Shown one piece after another: positions 47,481 through 59,405 of a stretch of DNA of 64,000 nt. The notes below the pieces were generated by a model that worked only from the letters and a program-made list of their open reading frames with translations, was not told where the DNA came from and made no database searches. The position numbers and the translations under genes are program-made. Origin of the DNA: Nymphaea colorata. Its lineage: Eukaryota > Streptophyta > Magnoliopsida > Nymphaeales > Nymphaeaceae. The DNA is taken from contig NC_045142.1 in assembly GCF_008831285.2 (NCBI RefSeq), positions 12,106,716-12,170,715 of the forward strand, written 5' to 3'. Each line of letters begins with the position of its first letter. Within the stretch, counting starts at the first letter, position 1.

Positions 47481-47504
47481 CCTCTCTCTCTCTCTCTCTC
47501 TCTC
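47481..47504. repeat. (CT)n microsatellite
   Basis: About 24 bp of uninterrupted CT, absent at the equivalent place in block B. Confidence 0.95.
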
Positions 47505-48060
47505 AGTTTTTCTGGATCGAATAGACATAATAGTCAGTGACATGTGAATCAAATCAAATACTTCAAAATTTGATGTCCTGTAACACTAATAAGTAATCCA
47601 CTATGTACTCAATCCTTCATGAATTCATCAACATCTCAGACAAAGTAACGTGGACAAAAGTTCAATCGTTTGATTAAAAAAAATTGCCATGAGAATGGAT
47701 GAAAATAAATGCTCATTGCACAGGCTCACTGTATACCGATTGTTCACTGTTCAACTCGCTATCCCTGTCAAGTGTCAACCATATATAACAAGAATCTGTC
47801 ATGCTCCAGACTGCCCACTATGAAAGTCAAGAGGGAAAGTGAATTATGCAAAACAGGCATACATGATCAACCTCCTGAAAATTCAGAATAGTAACCGATA
47901 TCTGTCGTGCTCACCAACAATGGAGTTTCAAACTCACGGACCTATTTTCCATAGAAAGGAATGAAGAATGAAGCATGTCTTACTTCATACACACCAACAA
48001 ATACAATCACTTTGTATTTGGTGTCCCTTTTTGCTTCAAATGCTGCAATCAATTATCATC

Positions 48061-50194
48061 TTGTTATCACCACCAATTTTTTTTCAAAAAAGACTATTAT
48101 TTTATTATTTCGATTTAAAGTTTAGACCTAAAGCAAATTTGCGACTATTTGATTCAAAATGAATTTCTATACCATTGTCCAAACCCAAACACAAAATTCA
48201 AATTCAAAACCGAACCTTTGACGTGAGATTCAAATCCACAATCCAATTATCAAATCCGAATTAGATCCAAAATCCAAGTTTAGATCCAAATCGAGAATTC
48301 CAAATTCAAATTCCAAAGCTGAAATCAAAACAACAAAATTTAAATTTATGAGCAATATATGCGCGTGCATGGGCCTTCCCTTTGTTTTATGTTTCGTTCT
48401 TGCGCAAATATGCATTTTGAACCTAAATCACTCGTTAGAATGCGTTGACGACCAATTGAACCCAATCCAGATTTAAAACAAACCTAAAGTCACTCCGGCC
48501 ACACATTTGTAACAACAAACATTTTTTTATATACACATTTAAAAAAAATAGTTTTATACTAAACAACCCTTTTTATTTTCAAATTTTGAATTTTGGCTCC
48601 AAAATTCTTCCCTCTTGAATTCAAATTTTGAATTTCAAATTTTGAATTTTGGCACCAAATTTTGAATTTTGGCACCAAAACTCTTCCTTCTTGATTTCAA
48701 ATTTTGAATTTTGGATTCAAAACCTTTTATAAATACTCCCACAATCTACCCTCTTGGGCATGAGCCAACTATGGAGGAACCTCATGCTTTCTCACTTGAA
48801 ATTTTTGATTTTCCCTCAACTATCTCCTTTCATTTCGTTCTTCTTCTTCAACATTGGGAGCAATCTTCACCAAGCCCAAATTCTTCGAGAGAGCACAAGG
48901 GGATCCTTTGGAGGGATATTTTCATCATCTTGAAACTTAATCCGAGGTGATCCTAAGATCATTGAAAGGAGGAGACTCATCAATATTCGAGGTATGTAAT
49001 CCTCTATTTCTATTCTCATGTCCTTTTGCCACCTCCATGGCGGTGCAGAAAGCTCAATCGATTTCTTATCTGGAATCGAGAGTTATGTCTTGAGTGCACC
49101 GAGAGCATGAGCAATGTGAAACAAATGTCATTTCTTCATTTATTCTTAAAAAATATGCTTGCTATGATGCTTTATTTATTGTTTATGCTTGAGATGATGC
49201 CCATGTATGATGGATTACTTTTCCTTTAATTGATGAGCAAATGCACGGTGTGAACAAGTCTTTTGTTTGAGATTTTCTCGTTTTTATGTTGATTTTTGAG
49301 GTTGAGACTTGTCCAACCCGAAAAAGCCCCTCATGAATTTGTACATGTTGATATGTATTTTAATGTCATTCTCACATTTAGTTTATTTCTTAATCACTCG
49401 ATTAGGAACCCCAATGAGTGTTTTCTTACGTTGTTTTTTATTTCATGAATGTTTAATTTTCTTCCATATCCAACAACGGGAGAACTAAATTTTCTTGTGA
49501 TAAACATGATTTTATGTTCACACATCAAATATTTGAAATCATATTTTCTAAAAGATTTTCAAAATCAAATACTCTATTTAATGCGGCTTTGGAAACAATG
49601 CCTAAAGTTACTTATGAACAACCAAAATCAAATCAACAAACAGATATATCCAACCCATATAGTTCGCTTTTGAATCTTTTAATAGCTCTATCATGTTTTC
49701 CTTTGTTCCATTTAGGATTTAGCAATAAACACACTAACATAATGCTCCATAGGTCTATCCTAAAAAATGAGTTGAATTTATAAAATACTAAAACACAATG
49801 TTTCATGAATCTACCCAAAGAACACCGTGTTAATATTATTGTCGCCAAAACCACCCTTATTTCTTAGATAATATGTAAAAATACATATGTTGTCACAATA
49901 TGTATCAAAGTCCCAGTTACAACTTTCACGATTGCATAAATTAGACCATAATTAAGTTGCTGATTTTCTACTTGCAAGGGACATTTAAATCACACTTAAA
50001 AAAGTGCATAGACTAAGTCAAGTTAGCTTCAAAGTATTGCTGAGAAGCTGCTCTCACCTTTTGGTAATGAATTCTCCCAATGGCAGTTTCATAATGGACA
50101 ATTAGAAGCATTGTTGGTAGTATTTGTGTCTATCCACTCGAATTGGCTGATACACTTTAGAAGGTTGATCTATTAGAGACTATTGATATATAAA
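48061..50194. other. Spacer between the duplicated blocks
   Basis: No gene recognised. An array of 'ttttgaattttggcacc' units lies at 48579-48722, followed by tataaatactcc (48730-48741) and a roughly 230-bp open frame starting in cccaca. This looks like a promoter region and could belong to an LTR, but no partner LTR was found. Confidence 0.45.
48579..48722 (+). repeat. AT-rich tandem array (TTTTGAATTTTGGCACC)
   Basis: Four to five imperfect units of caaattttgaattttgg(c)accaa with ctcttcc(t/c)tcttga spacers. Confidence 0.88.
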
Positions 50195-51096
50195 GTTATG
50201 TATGATATAATAGAGCCAATAGATTTTATAAATCTATGAAATTGCTAAACCAGAAACCTGTGCATTTGATAGGACCCTGAAACTATGAAATCAGAGGTTA
50301 TGAGTATAATTCGCCATACCTTTCCTTGGAGGTTTGCCTAAAGTTAGGTTGCTAAGAAAATAAAATTGAAGAAGAAAAAGAAATAGTAGTAGGGCAACCA
50401 AACTCCAATTTGCATTTCTAGGTCGCCTAAAGTGAGAAAGCATGTTAAAATGCATTGTAAACATTCATTTATTAGTACCAGATCTATGCCGGGCAAATTT
50501 GTTTTGTTGCTTCACTTTCAAAAATTTTGGAGTTTTGTCGCAGGAGAAAAGGATAAGTTCATTGAGGAAATTGAGGAGATGAGTAACAAGATGCCGGAAT
50601 TTGTGGGCGGAAGAAACGATAGGTCGCCGGAGAAGCACAGGCGAGAGACGAGAGAAATGGAGATGAAAGAGAGCCTGAAGAAAAAGGCGCCAACCTTTTT
50701 CCAGTTTTTAGGGTTTCAAAACCTATATTTTCTTCAATTTCCAGAAACCGACATTATTTTTTTAGTTTTTTTGCTTTTCAATTTTTTCTAGAAATAACGT
50801 TTTCCCTCTTTGTTTTATACAAACATCAACCATCATGATCAGATTCACGAATTTCAATACTCAGTATTTTTCTAAATATATAAGCTAATCAAACAATCTC
50901 TAAAAGGGAACCAAACATTCTTGTTGCGACCATTGCATTGGTAATTTGTGTAAAAGTAATAAAATGAGCAAGGGAGCTTTTATAAATGCCTCATACCTTT
51001 TTAAAACATTTTTAGTTAATTATTTTTGCCTTTTGTATAAATATGAATTTGAGGTTGAGATATGAGAAGTAGGTGGTTGGAACATGAAGACTTGCT

Positions 51097-51391
51097 TAGG
51101 GGTGAGCATCGGGCCGGCTCGGCCTGGTAAAACTGAGCCTAGGTCGGCCTAACGGGCCCAAAACTCGAGCCTGAACCTAGCCCGATATTTAGATATCAGG
51201 CTTGAACCTGGCCCAGCCTAATCACAATAAAAAATTAATTTTTAATTACAAAATAAAATAAATTATATTTTAAATAATAAAATATATATTATTAAAATTT
51301 AAAAATAATAAAAAAACTTTTTTTTAATATTATCGAGCTCAGGTCTCGAACCTGGGCCCGTTACGGGCCAAGTACCGGGCACGCACCCATC
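51097..51391. mobile_element. GC-capped hAT-type MITE, counterpart of 38758-39068
   Basis: TSD gacttgct / gacttggt (51089-51096, 51392-51399). The left end is taggggtgagcatcgggcc. Confidence 0.86.
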
Positions 51392-52686
51392 GACTTGGTG
51401 AAGTTTATCTGAATAACCTAATGTTAGGTAAATATAAGAATTTTACAATGACCACAGTAGCCAGCATTTGTATGCAATTACATACGAAGAGCTAGAGGGA
51501 ATACACAGTGCTTTATGTTACACAGACGCTCCAAAGAATAACACAGCCTAAAGAGAGACAAATAGCCCCTATTTACAAAGATGCAGCCGTAAAACTCAAA
51601 AGAAAGAATGAATGAAAACTACAATGAACGATAATCATAAATATGGTTAGAAGGTTTTAAATGGTAAGGTTTTTTTCAGGTGGTTTTTAGCAAAGCTGAA
51701 AATCTAGGAAAAAAAAACTCAGCAATTTTTTTAGGAAAAAAAACTTCAAAATTTGGAAAAACAAAAAAAACAAGAAAACATAAAAAAATAGTTAGATAAA
51801 TTAATAAATTATTTAGGACAACACAGCATCAACTGCCACAAGTCTGGACTTGGAATATGCCACAGCAAGCATTCAGCCAGCCACTCAACATTTCATGGCC
51901 ACAGATTTTGATAACATGAAACTTATTAGATGGAGACTCAAATCTAGATCCAAACACTAGCGGATTGTTGTGCTTCTTACCAACAGTTTTAACTGTCGCT
52001 AAAAACATGCTTTGTTGTGAAATCAGATATTGACTTAAGCTCACTAGACCCAATACAACTGAACTTAGGTTTTTTTTCTTTTTTTTTTTTTAAATTTCTT
52101 ATGCATTAGAACGCATTAGAGAAATAGGGCTTTGATGGGAGCTTAGGGTAATCAGATCCTAATTCTAAAATTAACTGAAACTCAACTTAAATGAACAGAA
52201 AAGGCTAAGAAGCCACTGAAATTATAATTTCTTCAACAACACTCCTCTACAAATGATATCCACGTCCCTTTATATAAAGGAAGGGACGGACCATGGATCC
52301 AGATCCATGTGTACAAGAAGGCGAACTTTTGGATCCAATTACATGAGTTTATATCTTAATATATGGACCATTAATATATAATCAAAACTAGGATGTGTTA
52401 TATATATATATCAAACTGATAAACTAGGATCCAGTATGCAATATCGGCTATGGATCTTGTCATCTTGCTCTGAGTATGTCGTGATTTTTCATCATTCGTG
52501 TCACTGTTTACAGTAGGGGCTCAGCCAGAAAATTCGAACAAAGGGGCACTAATTATATAATTTAAGATTTTTGAGGGGCACTTGTATGTCAATTTAAAAA
52601 ACAACTATGAAATTTCAATATAAAAGTAATCTCTTTTTTTTGTTCTGGGTATGCAATTGCCCACACACTATGCCCACACTACCCTC

Positions 52687-52907
52687 TAAAGGTGGGCGCC
52701 CGGCCGGGCCATTGGTAGGGGCCCGGTACCCTATACCCAGCCCATTAATATTTAAAAAAATATTTTTTTATTTTTAAATTTAATAATATATATTTTATTA
52801 TTTAAAATATAATTTATATTAAAAAATATTTTATAATTTAAAAAACATTTTTTTATTATAACCGGGCCGGCCCCACCCCGCCCTGCCCGGCCCGATGCCC
52901 ACCTTTG
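52687..52907. mobile_element. GC-capped hAT-type MITE, B-only copy
   Basis: TSD ctaccctc / ctaccatc (52679-52686, 52908-52915; one mismatch). Ends are taaaggtgggcgcccgg and cccgatgcccacctttg. Confidence 0.83.
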
Positions 52908-53305
52908 CTACCATCCGGCCCTATTTGCATCCCACCAAATGTTTTGCTCACAAATCATGTGCTGTCTAGAAGGATGAGGCACTGGCTAGTAGCCCCTAGG
53001 AGACGAGCTCGTCATCGGGGCAGGGCCGGCTTCCACCTCTCCGCTTGTCCTTCTTGTGGTCGTCAATCGTCATACAGGTGTGCCATTTTGGTTCCCTTCT
53101 TGCCTAATTTTTGTCAGATAGAATGTAGGGCCTGCCCTTGTCAATTTATGCATAATTTCTTTGATATGCACCCTATGTTGGTTTTTGGAATGAAATGCAC
53201 GCAGTACATTGGAGAGTCTGTGATATTAACAAAGGAAGAGTCTGTAGATGTTAAAGCTGGATCCCCTGCAATAGCTGTTAAGGTTGGTCATTGATGTCAA
53301 GAAAC

Positions 53306-53480
53306 AGGTGTGGCCGGACCCGAAAAAGCCTGGCCCAGCTTGGGCCGGGCCTCTGGTATAAATCGAAGCCCGAGACCTGATATTACATGGGCCCGACCTG
53401 GCCCGTTTCTAATGCCAGACTTTGATTTTTATATTTTTATCGGGCCAGCAAGGCTCAGCCAAGCCCGATGCCCAGCCTTA
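53306..53480. mobile_element. Degenerate GC-capped element, B-only
   Basis: GC-rich ends (ggacccg...ggcccagcttgggccggg on the left, gcccgatgcccagcc on the right) but less AT-rich inside and with no clear target duplication. Confidence 0.5.
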
Positions 53481-54246
53481 CTCAATTCTTACAAAAATGT
53501 TGACAAAATTTGAAACACTTATTAATGTATTGACTGAAACCTAACAAAAATTAAAATATTATTCATAATAAATATGAAAATCTCTTCACACTATTGCAAT
53601 ATTTTGTTTTGATAATACTTTCAAAATATCATGATAAATTCCTGCTTCTTTTCGTTCCAACACTTGTTTTTATATCAATCTTGAAAATATTTGTGCAGGT
53701 GCCAAGACAGAAAGAAACAAGGATGCATGGAGCCAGACGGGATGTTCACTCTGTTAAAGTGATCTATGAAACTGCACACAAACAAACAAAAGGAAAAACA
53801 TGAAATATATATGTGTGTGTGTGCATGTCCACTTCTCTTCTCATAACTCTTCAAAATCATGCATGGTTTCAGCTTAGTGATATTCATATTTCACACCTTA
53901 ACCACCTGTTTGGTTGGAGGGAAAGGGAGGGATGGAAAGGAAATGAAAGGAAAGAAAAGAGAGAGAAAGAAAATGAAAAAATTAAATGAAAAGTAAAAGA
54001 AAGAAAAAATGTGATTATAAAAGTTGTCTGGATAAAAAGGAAAAAAAATGCTAAAATAATGTTTGTTTGGACTACATAAAAAAAAAAAGAAATGATAGAA
54101 TTTATAATACTTTATAATAATACACATGACATTCAAAATGTTTAAAAAATTAAGAGGTTCATTTGTAAAGCCTTCCGCTCAAGAAGGCATTGCTGCCGAT
54201 CAGCCCCACCAAGCAGTTCGTCCAAAAGAAGGCGATGATTGAGAAG

Positions 54247-54414
54247 TAGGGGCGGGCATCGGACCGAGCGGAGCCGGGCTGGGCTCGGCCCAGTTTGGTT
54301 ACAAAAAAAATATTTTTTTAATTATAAAATAAAATTTTTAATAAAAAAATTACCGGCCTGTTATGGGCCGGGTACCAGGCCCCTGTCGGGGGCCTGGCCT
54401 GGCGCCCACCCATA
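54247..54414. mobile_element. GC-capped hAT-type MITE in unit B1
   Basis: TSD ttgagaag at 54239-54246 and 54415-54422. Best preserved left end: taggggcgggcatcgg. Confidence 0.88.
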
Positions 54415-54899
54415 TTGAGAAGCGGGAAGCTCTTCGATCTATTAATTCACGTATATATATGCATGCTAAGTGAATTTTCATAATTCACATTTTTGTCCGT
54501 TTAGACAAAAACTCAAAAAAAAAGTGTGTTGGAAATGTGAAACGCAGGAAAATCAATGAATAAAATGCAACCTGTGATTTTTAAAAATCACTTTCACTCA
54601 AAATAAATAGTTTTTTATGTGTATATTTTAACGTTTTTTATGTATCCTTATCAATTAATTTTACAAGTCAAGCAATTATCTGTAAGTGTTAAAAAGTTAG
54701 CAATTCTTTGCAAAAAGAAGAAAAAAAATTGGTGTCCATTCTCCAGGAGAACGTGTGTCGATTGAGCTGCTCTTATATAATTATTTTATATCTATGCTCT
54801 ACCGAGAATCTTACCGCTCTTTGGCAAGAGGCAGCCAATAGCCATTCGGTGGTGAAAGTAAAAGCCGGACGGCGGTGGCGAAGGAAGCGAAGAAGCAGA

Positions 54900-55022
54900 A
54901 TAAAGTGAAGATGGAGCGCCTTCGTTTTTGACCCTTTCCCCACAAATCCTCGTGGATGAGAAGTGTCTCGTCTCCTTGTGAACACTCTCCTTAGACTGCG
55001 GCTCATTTGTCCTGCCGACTTA
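54900..55022 (+). pseudogene. F-box gene remnant, copy B1
   Basis: Nucleotide homologue of the A1 and A2 remnants, but the core is disrupted by a deletion (gatgagaagtgtctcgtctcc) and stops. Confidence 0.55.
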
Positions 55023-55605
55023 GTTTTAGTTGATTAGAGACAAAATACTTTTTTTTGGTCTAGAGGAATAGCACACTGGGGTGTGACAATGACCACTCCA
55101 AGATTGGAACCCGAACCCCTATAAGATGTAGACCGCCTTGCCACACAATATACTATGGCCCTTCAAGGTACTGTAAAAGGTGTTCATGGTTTACGTTTGG
55201 TAGTTTATTCTGGAAAGAACCAGAAGTTTTTTTTTTGTTGTCCTATTTAATTTGTTTTCAATTGGTATATTTGGATCTGTTAAGTCTATTTAGATATTGA
55301 TCTTCCATATGGACTCGATAAACACCACGTTCTACAAAGTGTAAAATTGGAGTGACAGCGCACCCTCACAAAGATGGCTGAAGCTATTCGGCCCTTAACT
55401 GACCATATCGGAACACATACATAAAACTATTCACGCTTCAATTTTTGGTTCGAATCTAAATCATCCCATAGTGTATAGAGTCCAAGCTGAATTGTTCTAT
55501 GCCTAATAGACGCTAACTAGTTTATTTAAATTGAATTGGATGATAACATATTCCAATGTGAACACTATGGAAATTGACCGTGCCCCCTAGCCACATTTAG
55601 GGCAA

Positions 55606-56960
55606 AATGAAGAGATATTCACATTTCACACCTTGACCTATTTAGTTGGAGGGAAAGGGAGGGATGAAAAGGATAGAAAGGAAAAAAGTGATTATAAAAG
55701 TTATTTGGATAGAAAGGAAAGGAAATGTTAAAATCATGTTTGTTTAGACTACATGAAAGAAAGGAAATGTTAAAATCATGTTTGTTTGGACTACATAAAT
55801 AAAAAGAAAGGATAGAATTTATAATATTTTACAATAATACCTCTAATATTCAAAATGTTTAAAAAATTGAGAGGTTCTTTGTAAAGCCTTATGCTCAAGA
55901 AAGCTCCTTTGTAAAGCCTTCCGCTCAACAAGACTTGCCTCCGATCAGCCCCACCATGAAGTTTGTCCAAAAGGAGGAGATGATTGAGAAGTAGAGGCGG
56001 GCATCGAGCTGGGATCGGCCTGGCTCGGTTATAATAAAAAAATATTTTTTAATTATAAAATATTTTTTTAATTAAAAAATATTTTTTAATATTACCGCGC
56101 CCATTATGGGCCGGGTACCAGACCCCTGCCGGCGGCATGATCCGGCACCCACCCATATTGAGAAGGGAGAAGCTCTTCGATCTATTAATTCACGTATATA
56201 TATGTATGCTAAGTGAATTTTCATAATTTACATTTTTTTTTCCGTTTAGACAAAAACTAAAAAAAAAAGTGTGTTGGAAATGTGAAACGTAGAAAAATCA
56301 ACTGAATAAAATGCAACCTGTGAATTTTAAAAGTCACTTTTACTCAAAATAAATAGCTTTTTATGTGTATATTTTAACGTTTTTTTAATGTATCCTTATA
56401 AATTAATTTTACAAGTCAAGTAATTATCTGTAAGTTTTAAAAACTTATCAATTATTTGAAAAAAGATGAAAAAAAATTGGTGTCCATTCTCTAGGTGAAC
56501 GTGTGTCGGTTGAGCTGCTGTTTTATAATTATTTTATAACTCCGCTCCACCGACAATCTCACCGCTCTTTGGCAAGAGGCAGCCATGGACTAACAGCGCA
56601 CTCTCACAAAGATGGCTCAAGCTATAACAATCAGACTCGAATCGGCCCTTAACCGACCTTATCGGAACACATACATAAAACTATTCATGCTTCAATTTTC
56701 AGTTTGAATCCAAATGATCCCGTAGTGTATAGAGTCAAACCTGAATTGTTCTATGTACGTAGACGCTGACTAGTTTATTTAAATTGAATTGGATGATAAC
56801 CTATCGAAACACATACATAAAACTATTCATGCTTCAATTTTTGGTTCGAATCTAAATCATCCCGTAGTGTATAGAGTCAAACCTGAAATGTTCTATGTAC
56901 TTAGACGCTAACTAGTTGATTTAAATTGAATTGGATGATAACGTATTCCATTGCAAAGAG
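55606..56960 (+). repeat. Tandem unit B2, internally deleted
   Basis: Counterpart of A2, but it jumps from 'aagaggcagccatgg' (56574-56588) straight into sequence that lies several hundred bases further on in the other copies, so the F-box part is missing. A tail segment (aaacacatacataaaactattc) is duplicated at about 56664-56802 and 56803-56941. Confidence 0.83.
55992..56157. mobile_element. GC-capped hAT-type MITE in unit B2
   Basis: TSD ttgagaag at 55984-55991 and 56158-56165. Confidence 0.88.
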
Positions 56961-57303
56961 CCCAAGAACAAGGCGAAAAGATGGGAATGCATTTTTAGGG
57001 TTTGAATGTCAATAGAAGGGCAAAATAAAAATGTTTCCACAACTCCCCTGATTTCATCTTGAACGACAAAGGAGCTAAAGAATGTAAGATTGTAAAAGAA
57101 AATAGACAATCTTGGCCGACTCGGGCGATTCCAGACTCAGTTCGATGAGTTTGCCAACTATGGTACAACTGCATTTCTTCTCTTTAGTTTACGGTCCTTT
57201 GGTGGTGGTGGACCTGGCCTTGGAACAGGGTTTAGCACTTGTGTGTGTGTGTTTTTTTTTTTTGGTTGTTGGTGCCATCTACCACACGAAGCACCATGGC
57301 AAC

Positions 57304-57533
57304 TAGGGGTGGGCATCGGGCCAGGCTGGCTCGATGGGTCCGAGCCTGGTTACCAATAAAAAATAATTTTTAAATTATAAAATATATTTTTTAATATACA
57401 TTGTATTTTAAATTTTTAAAAAATAAAAATATTTTGTTTAATATTATTGGGCCGAGGTTGGGCCCCGTCGGGCCAAACCATTGGGCTCGGACCCGGGCCC
57501 GCTCGTAACGGCCCGGCCCAACGCCCATCCATA
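57304..57533. mobile_element. GC-capped hAT-type MITE, block B distal copy
   Basis: TSD atggcaac / gtggcaac (57296-57303, 57534-57541; one mismatch). The left end is taggggtgggcatcgggcc. Confidence 0.86.
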
Positions 57534-57948
57534 GTGGCAACAACCCATAACTAGCCCCTATATATGCCTATTCTATTCTATAGGCAGCAACCACCAAGCT
57601 ACCTTTATACCAATTCAGGCTAATTTATAGAACTATTCATTCTTCAACTCAGTTTGAAAATCATCCTGTAGTGCGGTATAGGCTAATTTTAAACCCAGCT
57701 CTTTATGTATCGTAATGTGGTTTGGATTTGGTTCAAAAGTCAAAGTCAGTTTCAGATCCAGATGTTAATTTAAAAAATTTGAATCTTCCTGAAAACAGAC
57801 TTTTTAGATCCAAAGGAAGCTTTTTAGATGTACCATCACCAATCAATTGCCATTGTCTTATACTGTTTTAACCATTTTCTTATGTTTTACCTCAACCTCG
57901 CGATTTTTCTCCTCTTTCAAGGCTAAGTTTTGATATGTTAATTTGTTA

Positions 57949-58800
57949 ATATTTGAAACTAAAGTTGGTGCAATAAACCAGATGAGAGCTGCAGCCAATT
58001 TCCATTTCAAGTTTTTGAGGCATCAACTTCATATTCTACGAAAAAAGAGGCATGAACATGCAAGTTAAGGCATTGTGAGGGTGCTTATCCGGAGACACTA
58101 AAAGCAAGTCTATACCATGGGGTGATGGAGAGAAAGGTGGGCGTTTTGGCCCTCCTGTTATGATGAAAATTAATATTTGAAATAGAGGTTGGTGCAATGA
58201 ACCATGAGAGTTGATAGGCAGCCAATTTCCATTTCAAGTTTTTCAGGAATCAACTTCATATTCTACTAAAAAAGGGGCATCAACATGCAAGTTAAGGCAT
58301 TGTGAGGGTGCTTATCTCGAGACACTAAAAGCATGTCTGTACCATGGGGTGATGGAGAGAAAGGTGCGCGTTTCGGCCCTCCTGTTGAGCACTACGATGA
58401 AAATTAATATTTGAAATTGAGGTTGGTGCAATGAACGGGATGAGAGTTGATAAGTTGTCAATTTCTATTTCAAGTTTTTGAGGCATCAACTTCATATTCT
58501 ATGAAAAAAGAGGTATCAACATGCAAGTTGAGGTATTGTGAGGCACTTATCCCGAGACACTACAAGAAATAATATTTGAAATTGAAGTTGGTGCAAGGAA
58601 CCGGATGAGAGTTGATAGGCAGCCAATTTTAATTTCAAGATTTTGAGGCATCAACTTCATATTCTATGAAAAAAAAGGCATCTGCAAGTTGAGGCATTTT
58701 GAGGATGCTTATCACCATACACTAAAAGCACGACTGTACCATGAGGTGATGAAGAGAAAGGTGGGCCTTGCGGCCCTCCTACTGAGCACTAGGATGAAAT
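57949..58800 (+). repeat. Fourfold ~225-bp tandem array (block B)
   Basis: Units start at about 57949, 58172, 58406 and 58571, each with atatttgaaa, ttggtgcaa, caatttc(c)atttcaag, gaggcatcaacttcatattct and a gtaccatggggtgatggaga-type end. The third is shortened. Block A has one unit. Confidence 0.88.
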
Positions 58801-59405
58801 ACTCTTCTCGGTTTTCCCAGCTGATCCCAAAAGAGGCAATCGGGTGTAAACAATTGCCTCAATAAATAAATAGATGGTATATTCCAACATGGCAGCCTGA
58901 TAATAGCATGAGCTACGCAAAAAAATAAAGCAGGCAATAGTGTCCCCACCAACAAAAGATGATGTTTTAGTTCACATATGTACTCAATCCGTCGTCATGA
59001 AGTAATCAACATTTCAGACAAAGTAACGTGGACAAAAGTTCAATCATTGCTCATCGCACAGGCCCACTGTATACCGATTGTTCACCGTTCAACTCGCTAT
59101 CCCTATCAACCATATATAACAAGAATCTGTCATGCTCCAGACTGCCCACTATGAAAGTCAAGAGGGAAAGTGAATTATGCAAAACAGGCATACATGATCA
59201 ATCTCCTGAAAATTCAGAATAGTAACTGATATCTGTCGTGCTCACCGATGACAGAGCTTCAAACTCATGGATCTATTTTCCATTGAAAGGTGTGAAGAAT
59301 GAAGCATGTCTACTTGGAGAGATAAGAGATACACACCAACAAATACAACCAGTTTGTATTTGGTGTCCCTTTTCTGCTTGAAATGTTGCAACCAATTATC
59401 CTCCT

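Larger units (their letters stand above)
37649..48060 (+). repeat. Segmental duplication, block A
   Basis: Collinear, same-orientation copy of 50195-59405. Matching anchors include gatataatagagccaatag (37657/50203), aacattcatttattagta-type sequence (37910/50460), ccagtttttagggtttcaaa (about 38476/50700), atgcatggagccagac (42100/53724), gtttcagatccagatgtt (46370/57750) and tcatgctccagactgccc (47799/59129). It includes an internal 1.74 kb tandem pair. Differences are mostly indels and element insertions. Confidence 0.9.
53870..55605 (+). repeat. 1.74-kb tandem unit B1
   Basis: Counterpart of A1 in block B; the offset to B2 is about 1,734 bp, showing the tandem pair predates the larger duplication. 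Confidence 0.85.
50195..59405 (+). repeat. Segmental duplication, block B
   Basis: Second copy; block starts are 12.5 kb apart with a 2.1 kb unrelated spacer (48061-50194). Relative to A it lacks about 260 bp near 50520 (A 37965-38225), carries an extra segment around 52320-52913, and has a fourfold array at 57949-58800 where A has one unit. Confidence 0.9.

Noticed and set aside
48711-48950. 79-codon frame after a TATA-like tataaatactcc
   Set aside because: It looks promoter-like, perhaps part of an LTR, but no protein family, no partner LTR and no splice support were found.
52905-53294. 129-codon plus frame with several Cys
   Set aside because: It begins at the edge of a MITE, shows no conserved motif, and has no counterpart in block A; probably a chance frame.
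42594-57533. Regularly spaced repeats suggesting a CRISPR array
   Set aside because: Spacing and size are irregular, copies have TSDs and inverted ends, and the context is a plant nuclear genome.
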